64,000 nucleotides of DNA from Nucisporomicrobium flavum (GCF_016464385.1 NZ_JADMLH010000016.1:124001-188000), one strand, 5' to 3'; shown: positions 16,803-25,161, counted from the first letter of the stretch. Translations and numbers: made by a program. Notes: generated by a model not told the origin, from the letters alone.

Positions 16803-17401
16803 AGCTCGACGACCCAGCCGGCGCCGGCGTTGTCGTCCCAGCTCTCGGCGTTGTCGGCCGGGTCGGGCCGCCCGTGCCGGATCAGGTGGTAGCCGTACCG
16901 GACGGAGCTGCCGCGGACACCCCAGACCGTGCCGCGGAAGACGTGCGGCAGCGGCTGGGCCCGGACGAACTCGTAGATGCTGCCCTCCTCGGGCGCCTCT
17001 CCCACCGACTCGAACGGCAGGCCGTCCATCGCCATGCTGGTGTAGTTGGGCGTCTCGCCGTCCGCGTTCCACATCACGCCGACCGACGTGTACGCGCCGT
17101 CGGGGTCCGCGTAGGTGATCTCGCGGGCGACGACCTCCTCGGTGAAGATCGGTGAGGCGGCGCGGTCGCCCGCGGTCACCACGAAGAAGAAGTAGTGCAG
17201 CGAGAGCTCGGTGCGGGGAACCTCGAGCACCGCCGTACGCCGCGGGCCACCGTCGGACGGGGCGAGCACGACCTGCTCGGCGTCCGCCCAGTCCGGCGCG
17301 GCGCCCGGCGCCGACCAGGTGTAGTGCGCCCACACCATGGCGATGCCGGGCCCGGGGTCGACCCAGGTCTTGCGCAGGCCGAAGATCGGCGCCGTGGTCA
17401 C
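16799..17401 (-). CDS. Unknown beta-rich protein, paralogue of the preceding gene product
   Basis: 200 residues from GTG 17401, overlapping the previous stop (GTGA). It shares a series of blocks with the upstream 225-aa protein: HYTWSAPGAAPDW, LHYFFFVV, PIFTEEVVAREITYADPDG, and LPHVFRGTVWGVR near the end. The two are clear tandem paralogues, most likely beta-sandwich proteins of the starch-binding-module type (aromatic-rich strands, FTEE turn). No catalytic motif, signal peptide or membrane helix is visible, so it should be cytoplasmic. I cannot assign a function; coupling to the ligase and amidohydrolase implies a shared pathway. Confidence 0.75.
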   Translation of the reverse strand: MTTAPIFGLRKTWVDPGPGIAMVWAHYTWSAPGAAPDWADAEQVVLAPSDGGPRRTAVLEVPRTELSLHYFFFVVTAGDRAASPIFTEEVVAREITYADPDGAYTSVGVMWNADGETPNYTSMAMDGLPFESVGEAPEEGSIYEFVRAQPLPHVFRGTVWGVRGSSVRYGYHLIRHGRPDPADNAESWDDNAGAGWVVEL

Positions 17402-18075
17402 AGGTGGTGTACCCAACAGTTGCCCCCTCCCGGTGCCGACGGGCCGTCGGGGCCCAGCCAGGTCTCGCTCTTCTCCTGCGGCGGATACATGCGCCCGATG
17501 TGGTACTGCTGCACCAGCGTCGAGTCGCGGGGGCCCCACATGCGGGAGTGGAACCGGTGCGGGAGATCCAGGGCGTACAGCATGTGGTACTTCTCGTGGT
17601 GGAAACGGTCCTTGTCCTCGTACGTGTAGTAATTCTTCGCCAGGAACTCGGAATCCGCCGGGATCCTCGGCTCCTCCATCGGGCTGTACACCGGGGCCGT
17701 CCAGTCACCGACCGACCAGTAGATGCAGATGTTGGTGAGCCAGCCGTCGTTGTCGGTGTACTCGAGATCGCGGTACACGATCTCCTCGGTGAACAGGTCG
17801 GTCGTCCACCGGCTGCCGTGCTGGTACACCTCGAAGTAGTAGTGGAAGCGGTATTCGGGGGTCGGCCAGCCGTGCTCCATGTCCCACACCTGGCGGGGCA
17901 TGCGCAGCACCTTGAGCCGCTGCCGGGGATAGCCGCCGAGGTCCTGCAGCACCCGGGCGTCGTGCCCCCAGCTCCAGTCCGGCCACTGGCCCGGCGGCGT
18001 GCAGGTGTAGTGGATCAGGACCTGCTCGATCCCGTCCTCCCGGTCGGTCCAGCCCTTCGGGTAGTACCAGCTCAC
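17398..18075 (-). CDS. Unknown aromatic-rich beta protein, first of a paralogous pair
   Basis: 225 residues from GTG 18075, again inside the previous stop (GTGA). It starts VSWYYPKGWTDREDGIEQVL. Blocks shared with the next protein are IHYTCTPPGQWPDW, FHYYFEVYQHG, DLFTEEIVYRDLEYTDNDG, and LPHRFHSRMWGPR followed by QYHIGRMYPP. It is unusually rich in Trp, Tyr and His. Longer reading in the same frame upstream gives only Arg/Gly-rich sequence that overlaps the ABM gene, so the GTG start is preferred. No known family recognised with certainty; a carbohydrate-binding-like beta sandwich is the closest guess. Confidence 0.75.
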   Translation of the reverse strand: MSWYYPKGWTDREDGIEQVLIHYTCTPPGQWPDWSWGHDARVLQDLGGYPRQRLKVLRMPRQVWDMEHGWPTPEYRFHYYFEVYQHGSRWTTDLFTEEIVYRDLEYTDNDGWLTNICIYWSVGDWTAPVYSPMEEPRIPADSEFLAKNYYTYEDKDRFHHEKYHMLYALDLPHRFHSRMWGPRDSTLVQQYHIGRMYPPQEKSETWLGPDGPSAPGGGNCWVHHL

Positions 18076-18389
18076 GCCGACCGCCACCCGTCGCCGGCGC
18101 CGTCGGGGCTGATCACCTCGAACGTCCGCACGCTCGGCATGCCCATCAGCAGCTCGGGCAGCGCGCGGTAGAACGTGCCGGTCACCGGCCGGTCGAGGTA
18201 GCGCTGCATGTCCTCGACCGAGCGCCAGCTGGACACCGCGAGCACCCGGTCGCCGCTGCGCAGGGACTGGACGAAGACGATGCCCTCGGCGTGGGCCACC
18301 ACCTCCTGCTGCTGCTGGACCAGCAGCTCCGCGACCCGGTCGATGGAGCCGGGCCGCGCGGTGGCCTCGAGGATGCGGAAAACCGCCAT
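18072..18389 (-). CDS. Antibiotic-biosynthesis-monooxygenase (ABM) fold protein
   Basis: 105 residues: MAVFRILEATARPGSIDRVAELL, a central helix, then VLAVSSWRSVEDMQRYLDRPV, which is the dimeric ferredoxin-like ABM pattern. Such proteins act as cofactor-free monooxygenases on quinol-like aromatics, as haem degraders, or as small regulators. It lies 9 bases after the PaaK-type ligase and its stop overlaps the next GTG. GGGGGATCC precedes the ATG. A substrate related to the ligase product is plausible but not shown. Confidence 0.82.
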   Translation of the reverse strand: MAVFRILEATARPGSIDRVAELLVQQQQEVVAHAEGIVFVQSLRSGDRVLAVSSWRSVEDMQRYLDRPVTGTFYRALPELLMGMPSVRTFEVISPDGAGDGWRSA

Positions 18390-18398
18390 GGATCCCCC

Positions 18399-19736
18399 TC
18401 AACGGTTGCGGTGATCGACGAGTCGCTGGATCTTGCCCTGGGAACGGGACAGCGTCTCCGGCCCCACGACCACGATCTCGACGCTGCTGCCGATCGTGTC
18501 CTTGACCGCCTTCGCCACCTCGGCGGCCGCGTGCCCGCGCCGTGCGGCCGGGCAGTCCAGGCGCGCCTCCACCTGGACCGTGAGCTGGTCCATCCGCCCC
18601 TTGGTGGTCAGCACCAGCTGGAAGTGCGGGGCGAGTCCCGGGGTACGGAGGATGATCTCCTCGATCTGGGTGGGGAACAGGTTGACCCCGCGCAGGATGA
18701 TCATGTCGTCGGTCCGGCCGGTGACCTTCTCCATCCGCCGCAGCCCCGGCCGCGCGGTGCCGGGCAGCAGCCGGGTCAGGTCGCGCGTGCGGTACCGGAT
18801 GACCGGCATGGCCTCCTTGGTGAGCGAGGTGAAGACCAGCTCCCCGCGCTCGCCCTCGGGCAGCACCGCGTCGGTCACCGGGTCGATGATCTCGGGGTAG
18901 AAGTGGTCCTCCCAGACGTGCAGGCCGTCCTTGGTCTCGACGCACTCCTGGGCCACGCCCGGGCCCATCACCTCGGACAACCCGTAGATGTCGACGGCGT
19001 GGAGGCCGGCCCGCTCCTCCATCTCGAGCCGCATCTCCTCGGTCCACGGCTCGGCGCCGAAGATCCCGATCTCCAGGCTGGACTCCCGCGGATCCAGCCC
19101 CTGCTTCTCGAACTGGTCGATCACGGTGAGCATGTAGGACGGCGTCACCATGATGATCCGCGGGCGGAAGTCGACGATCAGCTGCACCTGGCGCGGCGTC
19201 ATCCCGCCCGACACCGGGATGACCGTGCAGCCCAGTCGCTCGGCGCCGTAGTGCGCGCCCAGCCCGCCGGTGAACAGGCCGTACCCGTACGCGTTGTGCA
19301 GCCGGTCGCCGGCACGCCCGCCGCCGGCCCGGATCGAGCGGGCCACCACGTTCGCCCAGACGTCCAGGTCGTGCTCGGTGTAGCCGACCACGGTGGGCCG
19401 CCCCGTGGTGCCGGACGACGCGTGCACCCGCCGGACGTCGGCCTCGGGGACGGCGAACATGCCGAACGGATAGTTCTCCCGCAGGTCGGCCTTGCTGGTC
19501 GTCGGGTACCGGGCGAGGTCGGAGAGCTCACGGCAGTCCTCCGGGCGGACGCCGGCCGCGTCGAACGCGCGCCGGTAGTGCGGCACATGCTCGTACGCGT
19601 GCCGCAGCGTCCTTTGCAGGCGCTCGAGCTGCAGGTGCCGGAGCTCGTCCACGCTCATCCGCTCGGCCGGGTCGAGCAGCTCGGCCGGGGGAGCTTCGCC
19701 GACGGGCGTACGGGATCGGTCGGCCGGAGTCGTCAT
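18399..19736 (-). CDS. Phenylacetate-CoA ligase-type adenylate-forming enzyme
   Basis: 445 residues of the PaaK branch of the ANL superfamily. The ATP loop is HASSGTTGRPTVVGYT; A5-like motif is DIYGLSEVMGPGVAQEC; then MPVIRYRTRDLTRLLP, GRTDDMIILRGVNLFPTQIEE, and a C-terminal catalytic Lys in SQGKIQRLV. It activates an aryl or aryl-acetic acid to its CoA thioester. The length is normal for PaaK (about 430-440). No phenylacetate-epoxidase genes (paaABCDE) are near, so phenylacetate itself is not assured. First gene of the operon that continues with ABM, the paralogue pair and the amidohydrolase. ATG 19736 is preceded by GGAGG with 7-base spacing (ATGGAGGAGTGCC). Confidence 0.9.
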   Translation of the reverse strand: MTTPADRSRTPVGEAPPAELLDPAERMSVDELRHLQLERLQRTLRHAYEHVPHYRRAFDAAGVRPEDCRELSDLARYPTTSKADLRENYPFGMFAVPEADVRRVHASSGTTGRPTVVGYTEHDLDVWANVVARSIRAGGGRAGDRLHNAYGYGLFTGGLGAHYGAERLGCTVIPVSGGMTPRQVQLIVDFRPRIIMVTPSYMLTVIDQFEKQGLDPRESSLEIGIFGAEPWTEEMRLEMEERAGLHAVDIYGLSEVMGPGVAQECVETKDGLHVWEDHFYPEIIDPVTDAVLPEGERGELVFTSLTKEAMPVIRYRTRDLTRLLPGTARPGLRRMEKVTGRTDDMIILRGVNLFPTQIEEIILRTPGLAPHFQLVLTTKGRMDQLTVQVEARLDCPAARRGHAAAEVAKAVKDTIGSSVEIVVVGPETLSRSQGKIQRLVDHRNR

Positions 19737-19859
19737 GGCACTCCTCCATCGAGCGCCCGGACGCCGGCGGCATCAGTCAGTGACCGTCGATGGACGCTCC
19801 GTCAACCAAAGACGTCGGCGGGGAGGCCTGTCAACGGAATCCAGCTCTTTCGCGGTCTC

Positions 19860-19873
19860 TGCTCAAGTGAACA
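19860..19873. promoter_or_regulatory. Candidate TetR operator upstream of PaaK operon
   Basis: TGCTCAAGTGAACA is an imperfect inverted repeat (TGYTCA, 2-base centre, TGARCA) in the 166-base gap between tetR and the ligase gene. Palindrome length and location fit a TetR-family site, but the assignment is inference. Confidence 0.4.
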
Positions 19874-19902
19874 AATGGCACGCCTGAAGGCCGAGCGAGA
19901 GC

Positions 19903-20511
19903 TCAGGCCGGCCGGGGCCGGAGCCCGTCGCAGGCGATCTCGATCATGCGTTGCTGCGCGGCGCCGTCGCTGCCGCGAGCGATGCAACCGGCGATGAGGG
20001 CCTTGATGTCGGCGCTGTCGGCGTCCCCGCGCACCGCTCCGGCCTGCTGCGCCCGGCTGAGGAGACCCGACAGGGCCGCGCCGAAGTCGTGGATGGCCGT
20101 CGAGGCTGCGGACTGGAGGTCGAAGCCGGCGCCGGTGAGGGCGTCACCGACGGCGTGGTCGGCGGCGCTCTGCCGCACAAGGAGCGCGAAGAACGTGAAG
20201 AAGGCGTCCGCCGGCTGCTCCCGGGCAGCTATCTCTTCCGCGCTGCGCACGAGCTGTTCGATGCGGTGGAGCGCCACGGCCCGGAACAGGGCCTCCTTGG
20301 TGGGGAAGTGCCGGGTGACCGTGCCGGTGCTGACGCCGGCGCGGCGGGCGATCTCGCGGATGGAGACCGCGGCGCCGTGCGCTGCGAAGGCGGCGAAGGC
20401 TTCCTCCAGTACGCGCGCCTGATTGCGTCTGCCGTCGGCGCGCTGGGCCCTGGCCGGCTCTGCGGCGACGCTGACGTGCGTGGCGTCCGGGTTCCGGTCC
20501 GACGGTGACAT
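19903..20511 (-). CDS. TetR-family transcriptional regulator
   Basis: 202 residues. The helix-turn-helix is AVSIREIARRAGVSTGTVTRHFPTKEALFRAV (about residues 47-80), and the C-terminal ligand/dimer domain matches TetR_C-type regulators (FFTFFALLVRQSAADHAVG). It is transcribed in the same direction as the ligase operon, with tetR upstream and 166 bases between, so it is the likely controller. It could also act on the ABM gene just upstream (20548-20841). A candidate palindrome lies at 19860-19873. The start may be further downstream, since the first about 20 residues are low-complexity. Confidence 0.9.
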   Translation of the reverse strand: MSPSDRNPDATHVSVAAEPARAQRADGRRNQARVLEEAFAAFAAHGAAVSIREIARRAGVSTGTVTRHFPTKEALFRAVALHRIEQLVRSAEEIAAREQPADAFFTFFALLVRQSAADHAVGDALTGAGFDLQSAASTAIHDFGAALSGLLSRAQQAGAVRGDADSADIKALIAGCIARGSDGAAQQRMIEIACDGLRPRPA

Positions 20512-20547
20512 CGTTGCGATCGTAGCCGTGCCACCCCCGCGGGTCCC

Positions 20548-20841
20548 TCAGGCCTGCAGGGGCCGGAATCCGCTGACGTCGTATCGCACGATGTCCACAC
20601 TCCGGACGTCCGGCATCGGCGGCGCGGTCTGCCCGATGCCGGCCAGGTGGGCGGTGAGGTGCGCGTCGGACTCCCAGCGTTCGTAGATGTTGACCCGGTC
20701 CGGCTCGATCGGGTCGGCTGCCACGACGTAGTCCAGGCATCCCGGCGCGGTCCGGACTTGGCGCACCGCGGAGGCAAGACCTCCGAGGAGGGCCTCACGG
20801 CGGTCGGGGTCCACGTAGCCGGTTCCGGCAACGATCAGCAT
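20548..20841 (-). CDS. Putative quinol monooxygenase (ABM fold, YgiN-like)
   Basis: 97 residues: MLIVAGTGYVDPDRREALL, TAPGCLDYVVAADPIEPDRVNIYERWESDAHLTAHL and VRSVDIVRYDVSGF. This is the classic short ABM domain with a conserved YERW strand. ATG 20841 has an ideal GGAGG seven bases upstream, so the longer upstream reading is rejected. It is a second ABM gene near the ligase operon and probably shares the tetR regulator, being 36 bases upstream of it. Biochemical role inferred from family only. Confidence 0.85.
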   Translation of the reverse strand: MLIVAGTGYVDPDRREALLGGLASAVRQVRTAPGCLDYVVAADPIEPDRVNIYERWESDAHLTAHLAGIGQTAPPMPDVRSVDIVRYDVSGFRPLQA

Positions 20842-20896
20842 GACTGGCCTCCAGGGTTGACCGCTCGGTGTCTTCCGGGGCACTGTAACAGCTAAA

Positions 20897-20912
20897 CGGC
20901 ACACACGTGCCG
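20897..20912. promoter_or_regulatory. Inverted repeat in divergent promoter region
   Basis: CGGCAC-ACAC-GTGCCG, a perfect 6-bp inverted repeat in the gap between the divergent ABM and NAD(P)-binding genes. A regulator site is possible. Confidence 0.35.
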
Positions 20913-20946
20913 GATAAGTTGATCAAGCTCTGGGTGAGGTGACCCC

Positions 20947-21585
20947 GTGCATCTGGCCGTTTTCGGTGCCACTGGCCGCGCCGGCCGCGTCGTCGTCGAC
21001 GAGGCCCTGCGGCAGGGCCACGAGGTCCGGGCGCTCACCCGCGACCCCGCCCGCATCCGCCCTCGTGCCCGGCTTCACGTGGTCGGCGGCGACGTGCGCG
21101 ACCCCGTCGCGGTGGCTCGGACGCTGGACGGCACCGATGCGGCCGTGAGCACTCTGGGCAGGCAGCGGCGAGGCCCGGACGTCTGCACCGAAGGCATCCG
21201 TACGGTGCTGTCCGCCGCAACCCGCACCGGCCCGCGCCGGCTCGTCGTGCTCAGCAACTACGGGGTCGGGGACAGCCGTCGCCGCACCCCGTACGTCGCT
21301 GTGTCATGGCTGCTCGAACGCGCCGTACTTCGTGACAAGGAACAGATGGAAGCGCTGATGCTGGCCGGCGACACCGATTGGACCATCGTGCGCGCACCCG
21401 TCCTCACCGACGGGCCCCGGACCGGCCGCTACCGCACCGGGACCGACCTTCAGCTGTCCTTCACCGCGAGAGTGTCCCGTGCCGACCTCGCCGAGTTCAT
21501 GCTCACCGAGCTTGTCCACAATGCCTACGTACGCCGATCCGTCGCCATCAGCACGTCCGCACGCCACCGGCCCGCTAGAGGTTGA
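20947..21585 (+). CDS. NAD(P)-binding NmrA/SDR-like protein
   Basis: 212 residues. The N-terminal Rossmann fold has the glycine motif VFGATGRAGRVVVDEAL, then VVGGDVRDPVAVA, RLVVLSNYGVGD and WTIVRAPVLTDGPRTG. It belongs to the atypical short-chain dehydrogenases (NAD(P)H_bind_10, YwnB/biliverdin-reductase-like). Starts with GTG 20947 after GGTGAGGTG. It overlaps the convergent lpd gene by 11 bases at the 3' end. Substrate unknown. Confidence 0.88.
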   Translation: MHLAVFGATGRAGRVVVDEALRQGHEVRALTRDPARIRPRARLHVVGGDVRDPVAVARTLDGTDAAVSTLGRQRRGPDVCTEGIRTVLSAATRTGPRRLVVLSNYGVGDSRRRTPYVAVSWLLERAVLRDKEQMEALMLAGDTDWTIVRAPVLTDGPRTGRYRTGTDLQLSFTARVSRADLAEFMLTELVHNAYVRRSVAISTSARHRPARG

Positions 21586-22957
21586 TCATGTGACCGGCGA
21601 TGCCCTCGATCGCCTCCTTGACCGCCTCGGACAGGGTCGGGTGGGCGAAGATGTTGCGGGCCACCTCGTCCGCCGTCAGGTCCCACATCTGGGCCAGGGT
21701 GAGGGCCGGCAGCAGCTCGGTGACCTCCGGGCCGATGAGGTGGGCACCGACGATCTCGTTGTGCTCGGCGTCGGCGACGATCTTGACGAAGCCGGCGGTC
21801 TCGGCCATGCCGCGGGCCTTGCCGTTCGCCGAGAAGGGGAACTGGGCCACCTTCACGTCGTAGCCCTTGGCCCGGGCCTGCTCCTCGGAATAGCCGAACG
21901 AGGCGATCTGCGGCTGGCAGAACGTGGCCCGCGGGATCATGTCGAAGTTGATCTCCTGGGTCTCGGCGCCGGCGATCGTCTCGGCGGCCACCACCCCCAT
22001 CGCCTCGGCGGTGTGCGCGAGCATCAGCTTCGCGGTCACGTCACCGATGGCGTAGACGCCCTCGACGTTCGTACGGCCACGGGCGTCGACCTCGATCGCG
22101 CCGCGGTCGGTGAGCTTGACCCCGGTGGCCTCCAGCCCGTACCCCTCGGTGCGCGGGGCGAAGCCGAACGCGGCGAGCATCCGGTCGGCCTCGAGCACCG
22201 TCGGCTCGCCGCCGCCGGCGGGGCTCACCGTGACGCGTACGCCGGTGCCGGTGTCCTCGACCTGCTCCACCTTGGTGCTCAGCAGCACCTTCACGCCCAG
22301 CTTGCGGTAGTGCTTGAACAGCTCCTTCGACACGTCGGCGTCCTCGGTCGGCACCATCCGGTCGAGGAACTCCACGATCGTCACGTCGACGCCGAAGGTG
22401 GCCATCACGTACGCGAACTCCACGCCGATCGCGCCGGACCCCCCGATGATGATCGAGCCGGGAAGCTTCTCGTCGAGGATCTGCTCCTCGTACGTGACGA
22501 CGTTCTGGCTGGTCACCATGCCGGGCAGCATCCGTACGGTGGCGCCGGTGGCGATGATCAGGTTGTCGAAGGTGTGCTGCTCGCCGTCGACGTCGATCGA
22601 CGTCGGCCCGGTCAGCGTGCCCCAGCCGTTGATCTCGGTGATCGAGTTCTTCTTCATCAGGAAGTGGACGCCCTTGGCGCTCGCCTCGGCCACCTTGCGG
22701 CTGCGCTGATGGGTGGGCGGGAACGACATGCTGACGTCGCCCTCGATCCCGAACGTCTTCTTCTCGCGCGTGACGATGTGTGCGATCTCGGCGTTGCGCA
22801 GCAGCGCCTTGGACGGGATGCAGCCCACGTTGAGGCACACCCCACCCCAGTACTTGTGCTCGACCACGGCAACCGTCTTGCCGAGCTGCGCAGCGCGGAT
22901 GGCGGCGACATATCCCCCGGGCCCGGCGCCGAGGACAAGGACATCAAAGTGGCTCAC
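21575..22957 (-). CDS. lpdA: Dihydrolipoyl dehydrogenase
   Basis: 460 residues, an E3 flavoprotein that reoxidises lipoamide for the 2-oxoacid dehydrogenase and glycine-cleavage complexes. FAD motif VLVLGAGPGGYVAAIRAAQLG at residues 6-26; redox disulfide GGVCLNVGCIPSKALL; NAD domain IIIGGSGAIGVEFAYVMATFG; second FAD stretch VYAIGDVTAKLMLAHTAEAMG; C-terminal His-Glu pair AHPTLSEAVKEA. All catalytic residues are present. No other complex subunits are adjacent. The 473 bases upstream hold no clear gene. Promoter not identified. Confidence 0.96.
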   Translation of the reverse strand: MSHFDVLVLGAGPGGYVAAIRAAQLGKTVAVVEHKYWGGVCLNVGCIPSKALLRNAEIAHIVTREKKTFGIEGDVSMSFPPTHQRSRKVAEASAKGVHFLMKKNSITEINGWGTLTGPTSIDVDGEQHTFDNLIIATGATVRMLPGMVTSQNVVTYEEQILDEKLPGSIIIGGSGAIGVEFAYVMATFGVDVTIVEFLDRMVPTEDADVSKELFKHYRKLGVKVLLSTKVEQVEDTGTGVRVTVSPAGGGEPTVLEADRMLAAFGFAPRTEGYGLEATGVKLTDRGAIEVDARGRTNVEGVYAIGDVTAKLMLAHTAEAMGVVAAETIAGAETQEINFDMIPRATFCQPQIASFGYSEEQARAKGYDVKVAQFPFSANGKARGMAETAGFVKIVADAEHNEIVGAHLIGPEVTELLPALTLAQMWDLTADEVARNIFAHPTLSEAVKEAIEGIAGHMINL

Positions 22958-23430
22958 CCGGCAAGCCTATTCGGTGTTGTCAGCGCATGCGGCTGTGCGC
23001 ACTGCTTCGGCGACCGCTCACCGCAGCAAGCGGAACACCTGCTGGATCCGGCGGCGTTCGACCGCATCCCGACCCAGCTCAACGAGTACGCCGAACCCTG
23101 CCGGCTCATCGTTCCGGGCGGCCAGCGGCCAGCAACCGGCCTCCCCGCAGTCGCAGCGAGCAGAGTGGTGACTAAGAAGCCTGTCGGATCAGGAGGGCGT
23201 GCCTTCTGGTTCGTCGAGGTGGCCGGCCGTGGGGGCTTCGGGCCGTCGATGCTGGCGATCATGATCGGGGCGGCGGGTTTGCTGCTGGCCTACCGGCCCG
23301 CTCGCCGTGAGGCTGCCGGCGTGCTGGTCGGGGTCGCGCTGCAACGGCTGACGTACCGCTCATCAGCATCCGGACCAGACGGCAGGTGCGACGCACTCTC
23401 ATCGGCGGATCCGCGACGGACAGCAGGGCC
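22958..23430. other. 473-base gene-poor spacer
   Basis: Between lpdA and the GH63-like gene there is no reading frame with a recognisable family, a ribosome-binding site or convincing domain. The + frame gives a stretch with one hydrophobic segment (MLAIMIGAAGLLLAYRPARR) which could be a remnant of a small membrane protein, but no start could be supported. Confidence 0.4.
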
Positions 23431-25140
23431 TCACGTTCCCTGATGATGCGCCGCGGCGAGGACGAGATATACGGCGGCGGTCCAGGTGTACGCGCGGTCT
23501 CGCAGGCCGGCGCCGGTGTCCGCATTGAAATTCTCCGCGAAGCCTGACGTCTCGCAGAGCCGCCGGAAGCGGCTGCTGATGTCGTCGGCGAGATCGATGT
23601 GACCGCCCCGCCGGAGACCGTCCTCGATCAGCAGCGTGGCCGGTGCCCAGATGGGGCCCCGCCAGTAGCCGTCGGCGGCGTACTGGTCGGAGCTGATCGG
23701 TTCCGTCGCGAGGCCGTGTGCGGTCAGGTGGGCCTTGAGCGCGGTGATCAGGGCCGTGCGGACCTCGGCGGGCAGGTCGTCGCCGAGGACGAGGGGCATG
23801 AGCGCGAGCAGGCTCGTGCTGTCGTGCGTCGCGCCGGTCCTCGGGTCGCGGGCGTGGAATCGGCTGCCGTCCCACAATGTCGCCAGCAGTGCGGCCTGCA
23901 TCTCTTCGGCGGTGTCGTGCCACCGTACGGCGTCCGCGGCGTCGCCGAGTTCGGCGGCGAGGGTGCTGAGCTCGCGCAGCTGGATGATCAGGAAGGCGGC
24001 CAGATCGGCGGTCTCGAGGACGCGGCCGGCGTCGAAGACGGTGGCGTTGTCCCAGCCGCTGTCGTTGCCGTGCTGGTAGTGGGGAAGAAGGTGGCCGGGC
24101 AGGCGACGCTGCGTGAGCCAGAAGGTGGTCCAGCGGCTGAGCCGCTGGTACACCTCCGTCAGCCGGTGGCGGTCGACGGGCTCGGTGAGCCGGCGGCGCA
24201 GCCGGGCCAATGCCCAGCCGTGGATCGGTGGTTTCACGAAGTTGTAGAGCACTTCGGAGTGGGTCACCGAGTCCGGCAGCGCGCCGGTCGGGTCCTGGTG
24301 GTCGAAAGGTATGTGGAACTGGTCCCAGGCCAGCTCGGGGTCTCCTGCGGCCAGCGCGAGGGCGTTGAAGCAGTGATCCCAGCTCCAGACCTTGTCCATC
24401 CAGTGCTTGGACATCAGCACGGCGGGCCGGGTGAGGAACCCGCCGGGCGCCACCGTCGCGGACCAGAGCACGTACGTGGCGAGTTCCGCTGCCGGCGTCC
24501 GGGGGCTCCGCCACGGCGCCACCGTCTGCAGGTACCGGCGGAACGTGTCCTGCGCCTGCCGGGCCACCTCGTCGAAGGGTGCCGAGGGCTGGTACGGGTC
24601 GCGGCTGGTCGCGTACTCCTCGATGGCCACCTCCCACGACGAGCCACTTGCCATTTCCAGATGCCGGTCGCGGTCGCCGAGCTGTTCGGGTCCCGCCGCC
24701 TCGTGAGGGCTCTGGGTGAGCAGCGTGACCCGGTAACGCTGTCCGGTCTCATAGGAGGTGAAGACGAACGAGTCGTCCCGTGGGTCGCGGAACAGGTAGA
24801 TGCCGGAGAAGGGCGTCAACGCCGGTTCGGCGGCGCCGATGCGCAGGCCCAGGCCGGCGCCGCGCAACCGGATCGTGTCGGCGCTCTCGTAGACCAGGTC
24901 GATGGTGCCGTCCTGGTGCGTCCATCGCAACCGCGCGGCCGAGGCCGTGACCGGCGCCTCGACCGGCTCGTCGGCGGACCGGGGCTGAAGGCACAGGACC
25001 GGGTGCATTCCGTTGCGGTGCGAAACCAGGTGTACGTCATCGGCGTACGTCTTCTCCGCGATGACCGGGGAGAGGTTGAACCAGGATCCCGCGTAGCTGA
25101 AGGGAATTTCCGTTATGGAGAAGGTGGTGAGCGCGGACAT
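23431..25140 (-). CDS. GH63/MGH1-type (alpha/alpha)6-barrel glycoside hydrolase, cytoplasmic
   Basis: 569 residues with no signal peptide. The N-terminal about 200 residues form a beta-sandwich, then a barrel with LMSKHWMDKVWSWDHCFNAL, PDSVTHSEVLYNF, GNDSGWDNATVFD, YWRGPIWAPATLLIEDGL and ENFNADTGAGLRDRAYTWTA. These are the landmarks of GH63 and the mannosylglycerate-hydrolase-like MGH1 group, with acidic residues in WDHCFN and ENFNAD as the probable catalytic positions. It follows the two permease genes by 21 bases, so it probably hydrolyses the imported oligosaccharide. Linkage unknown: alpha-glucoside and mannosylglycerate-like substrates are both possible. Confidence 0.82.
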   Translation of the reverse strand: MSALTTFSITEIPFSYAGSWFNLSPVIAEKTYADDVHLVSHRNGMHPVLCLQPRSADEPVEAPVTASAARLRWTHQDGTIDLVYESADTIRLRGAGLGLRIGAAEPALTPFSGIYLFRDPRDDSFVFTSYETGQRYRVTLLTQSPHEAAGPEQLGDRDRHLEMASGSSWEVAIEEYATSRDPYQPSAPFDEVARQAQDTFRRYLQTVAPWRSPRTPAAELATYVLWSATVAPGGFLTRPAVLMSKHWMDKVWSWDHCFNALALAAGDPELAWDQFHIPFDHQDPTGALPDSVTHSEVLYNFVKPPIHGWALARLRRRLTEPVDRHRLTEVYQRLSRWTTFWLTQRRLPGHLLPHYQHGNDSGWDNATVFDAGRVLETADLAAFLIIQLRELSTLAAELGDAADAVRWHDTAEEMQAALLATLWDGSRFHARDPRTGATHDSTSLLALMPLVLGDDLPAEVRTALITALKAHLTAHGLATEPISSDQYAADGYWRGPIWAPATLLIEDGLRRGGHIDLADDISSRFRRLCETSGFAENFNADTGAGLRDRAYTWTAAVYLVLAAAHHQGT

Positions 25141-25161
25141 GGATGCCTTTCGCGGGGTGGC

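Noticed and set aside
18399..19736. Phenylacetate catabolic cluster
   Set aside because: Only a PaaK-like ligase is present; no epoxidase, isomerase or hydrolase genes of the paa pathway are nearby.
22958..23430. IS-element remnant or small gene
   Set aside because: No inverted repeats, transposase motifs or credible start with ribosome-binding site were found.
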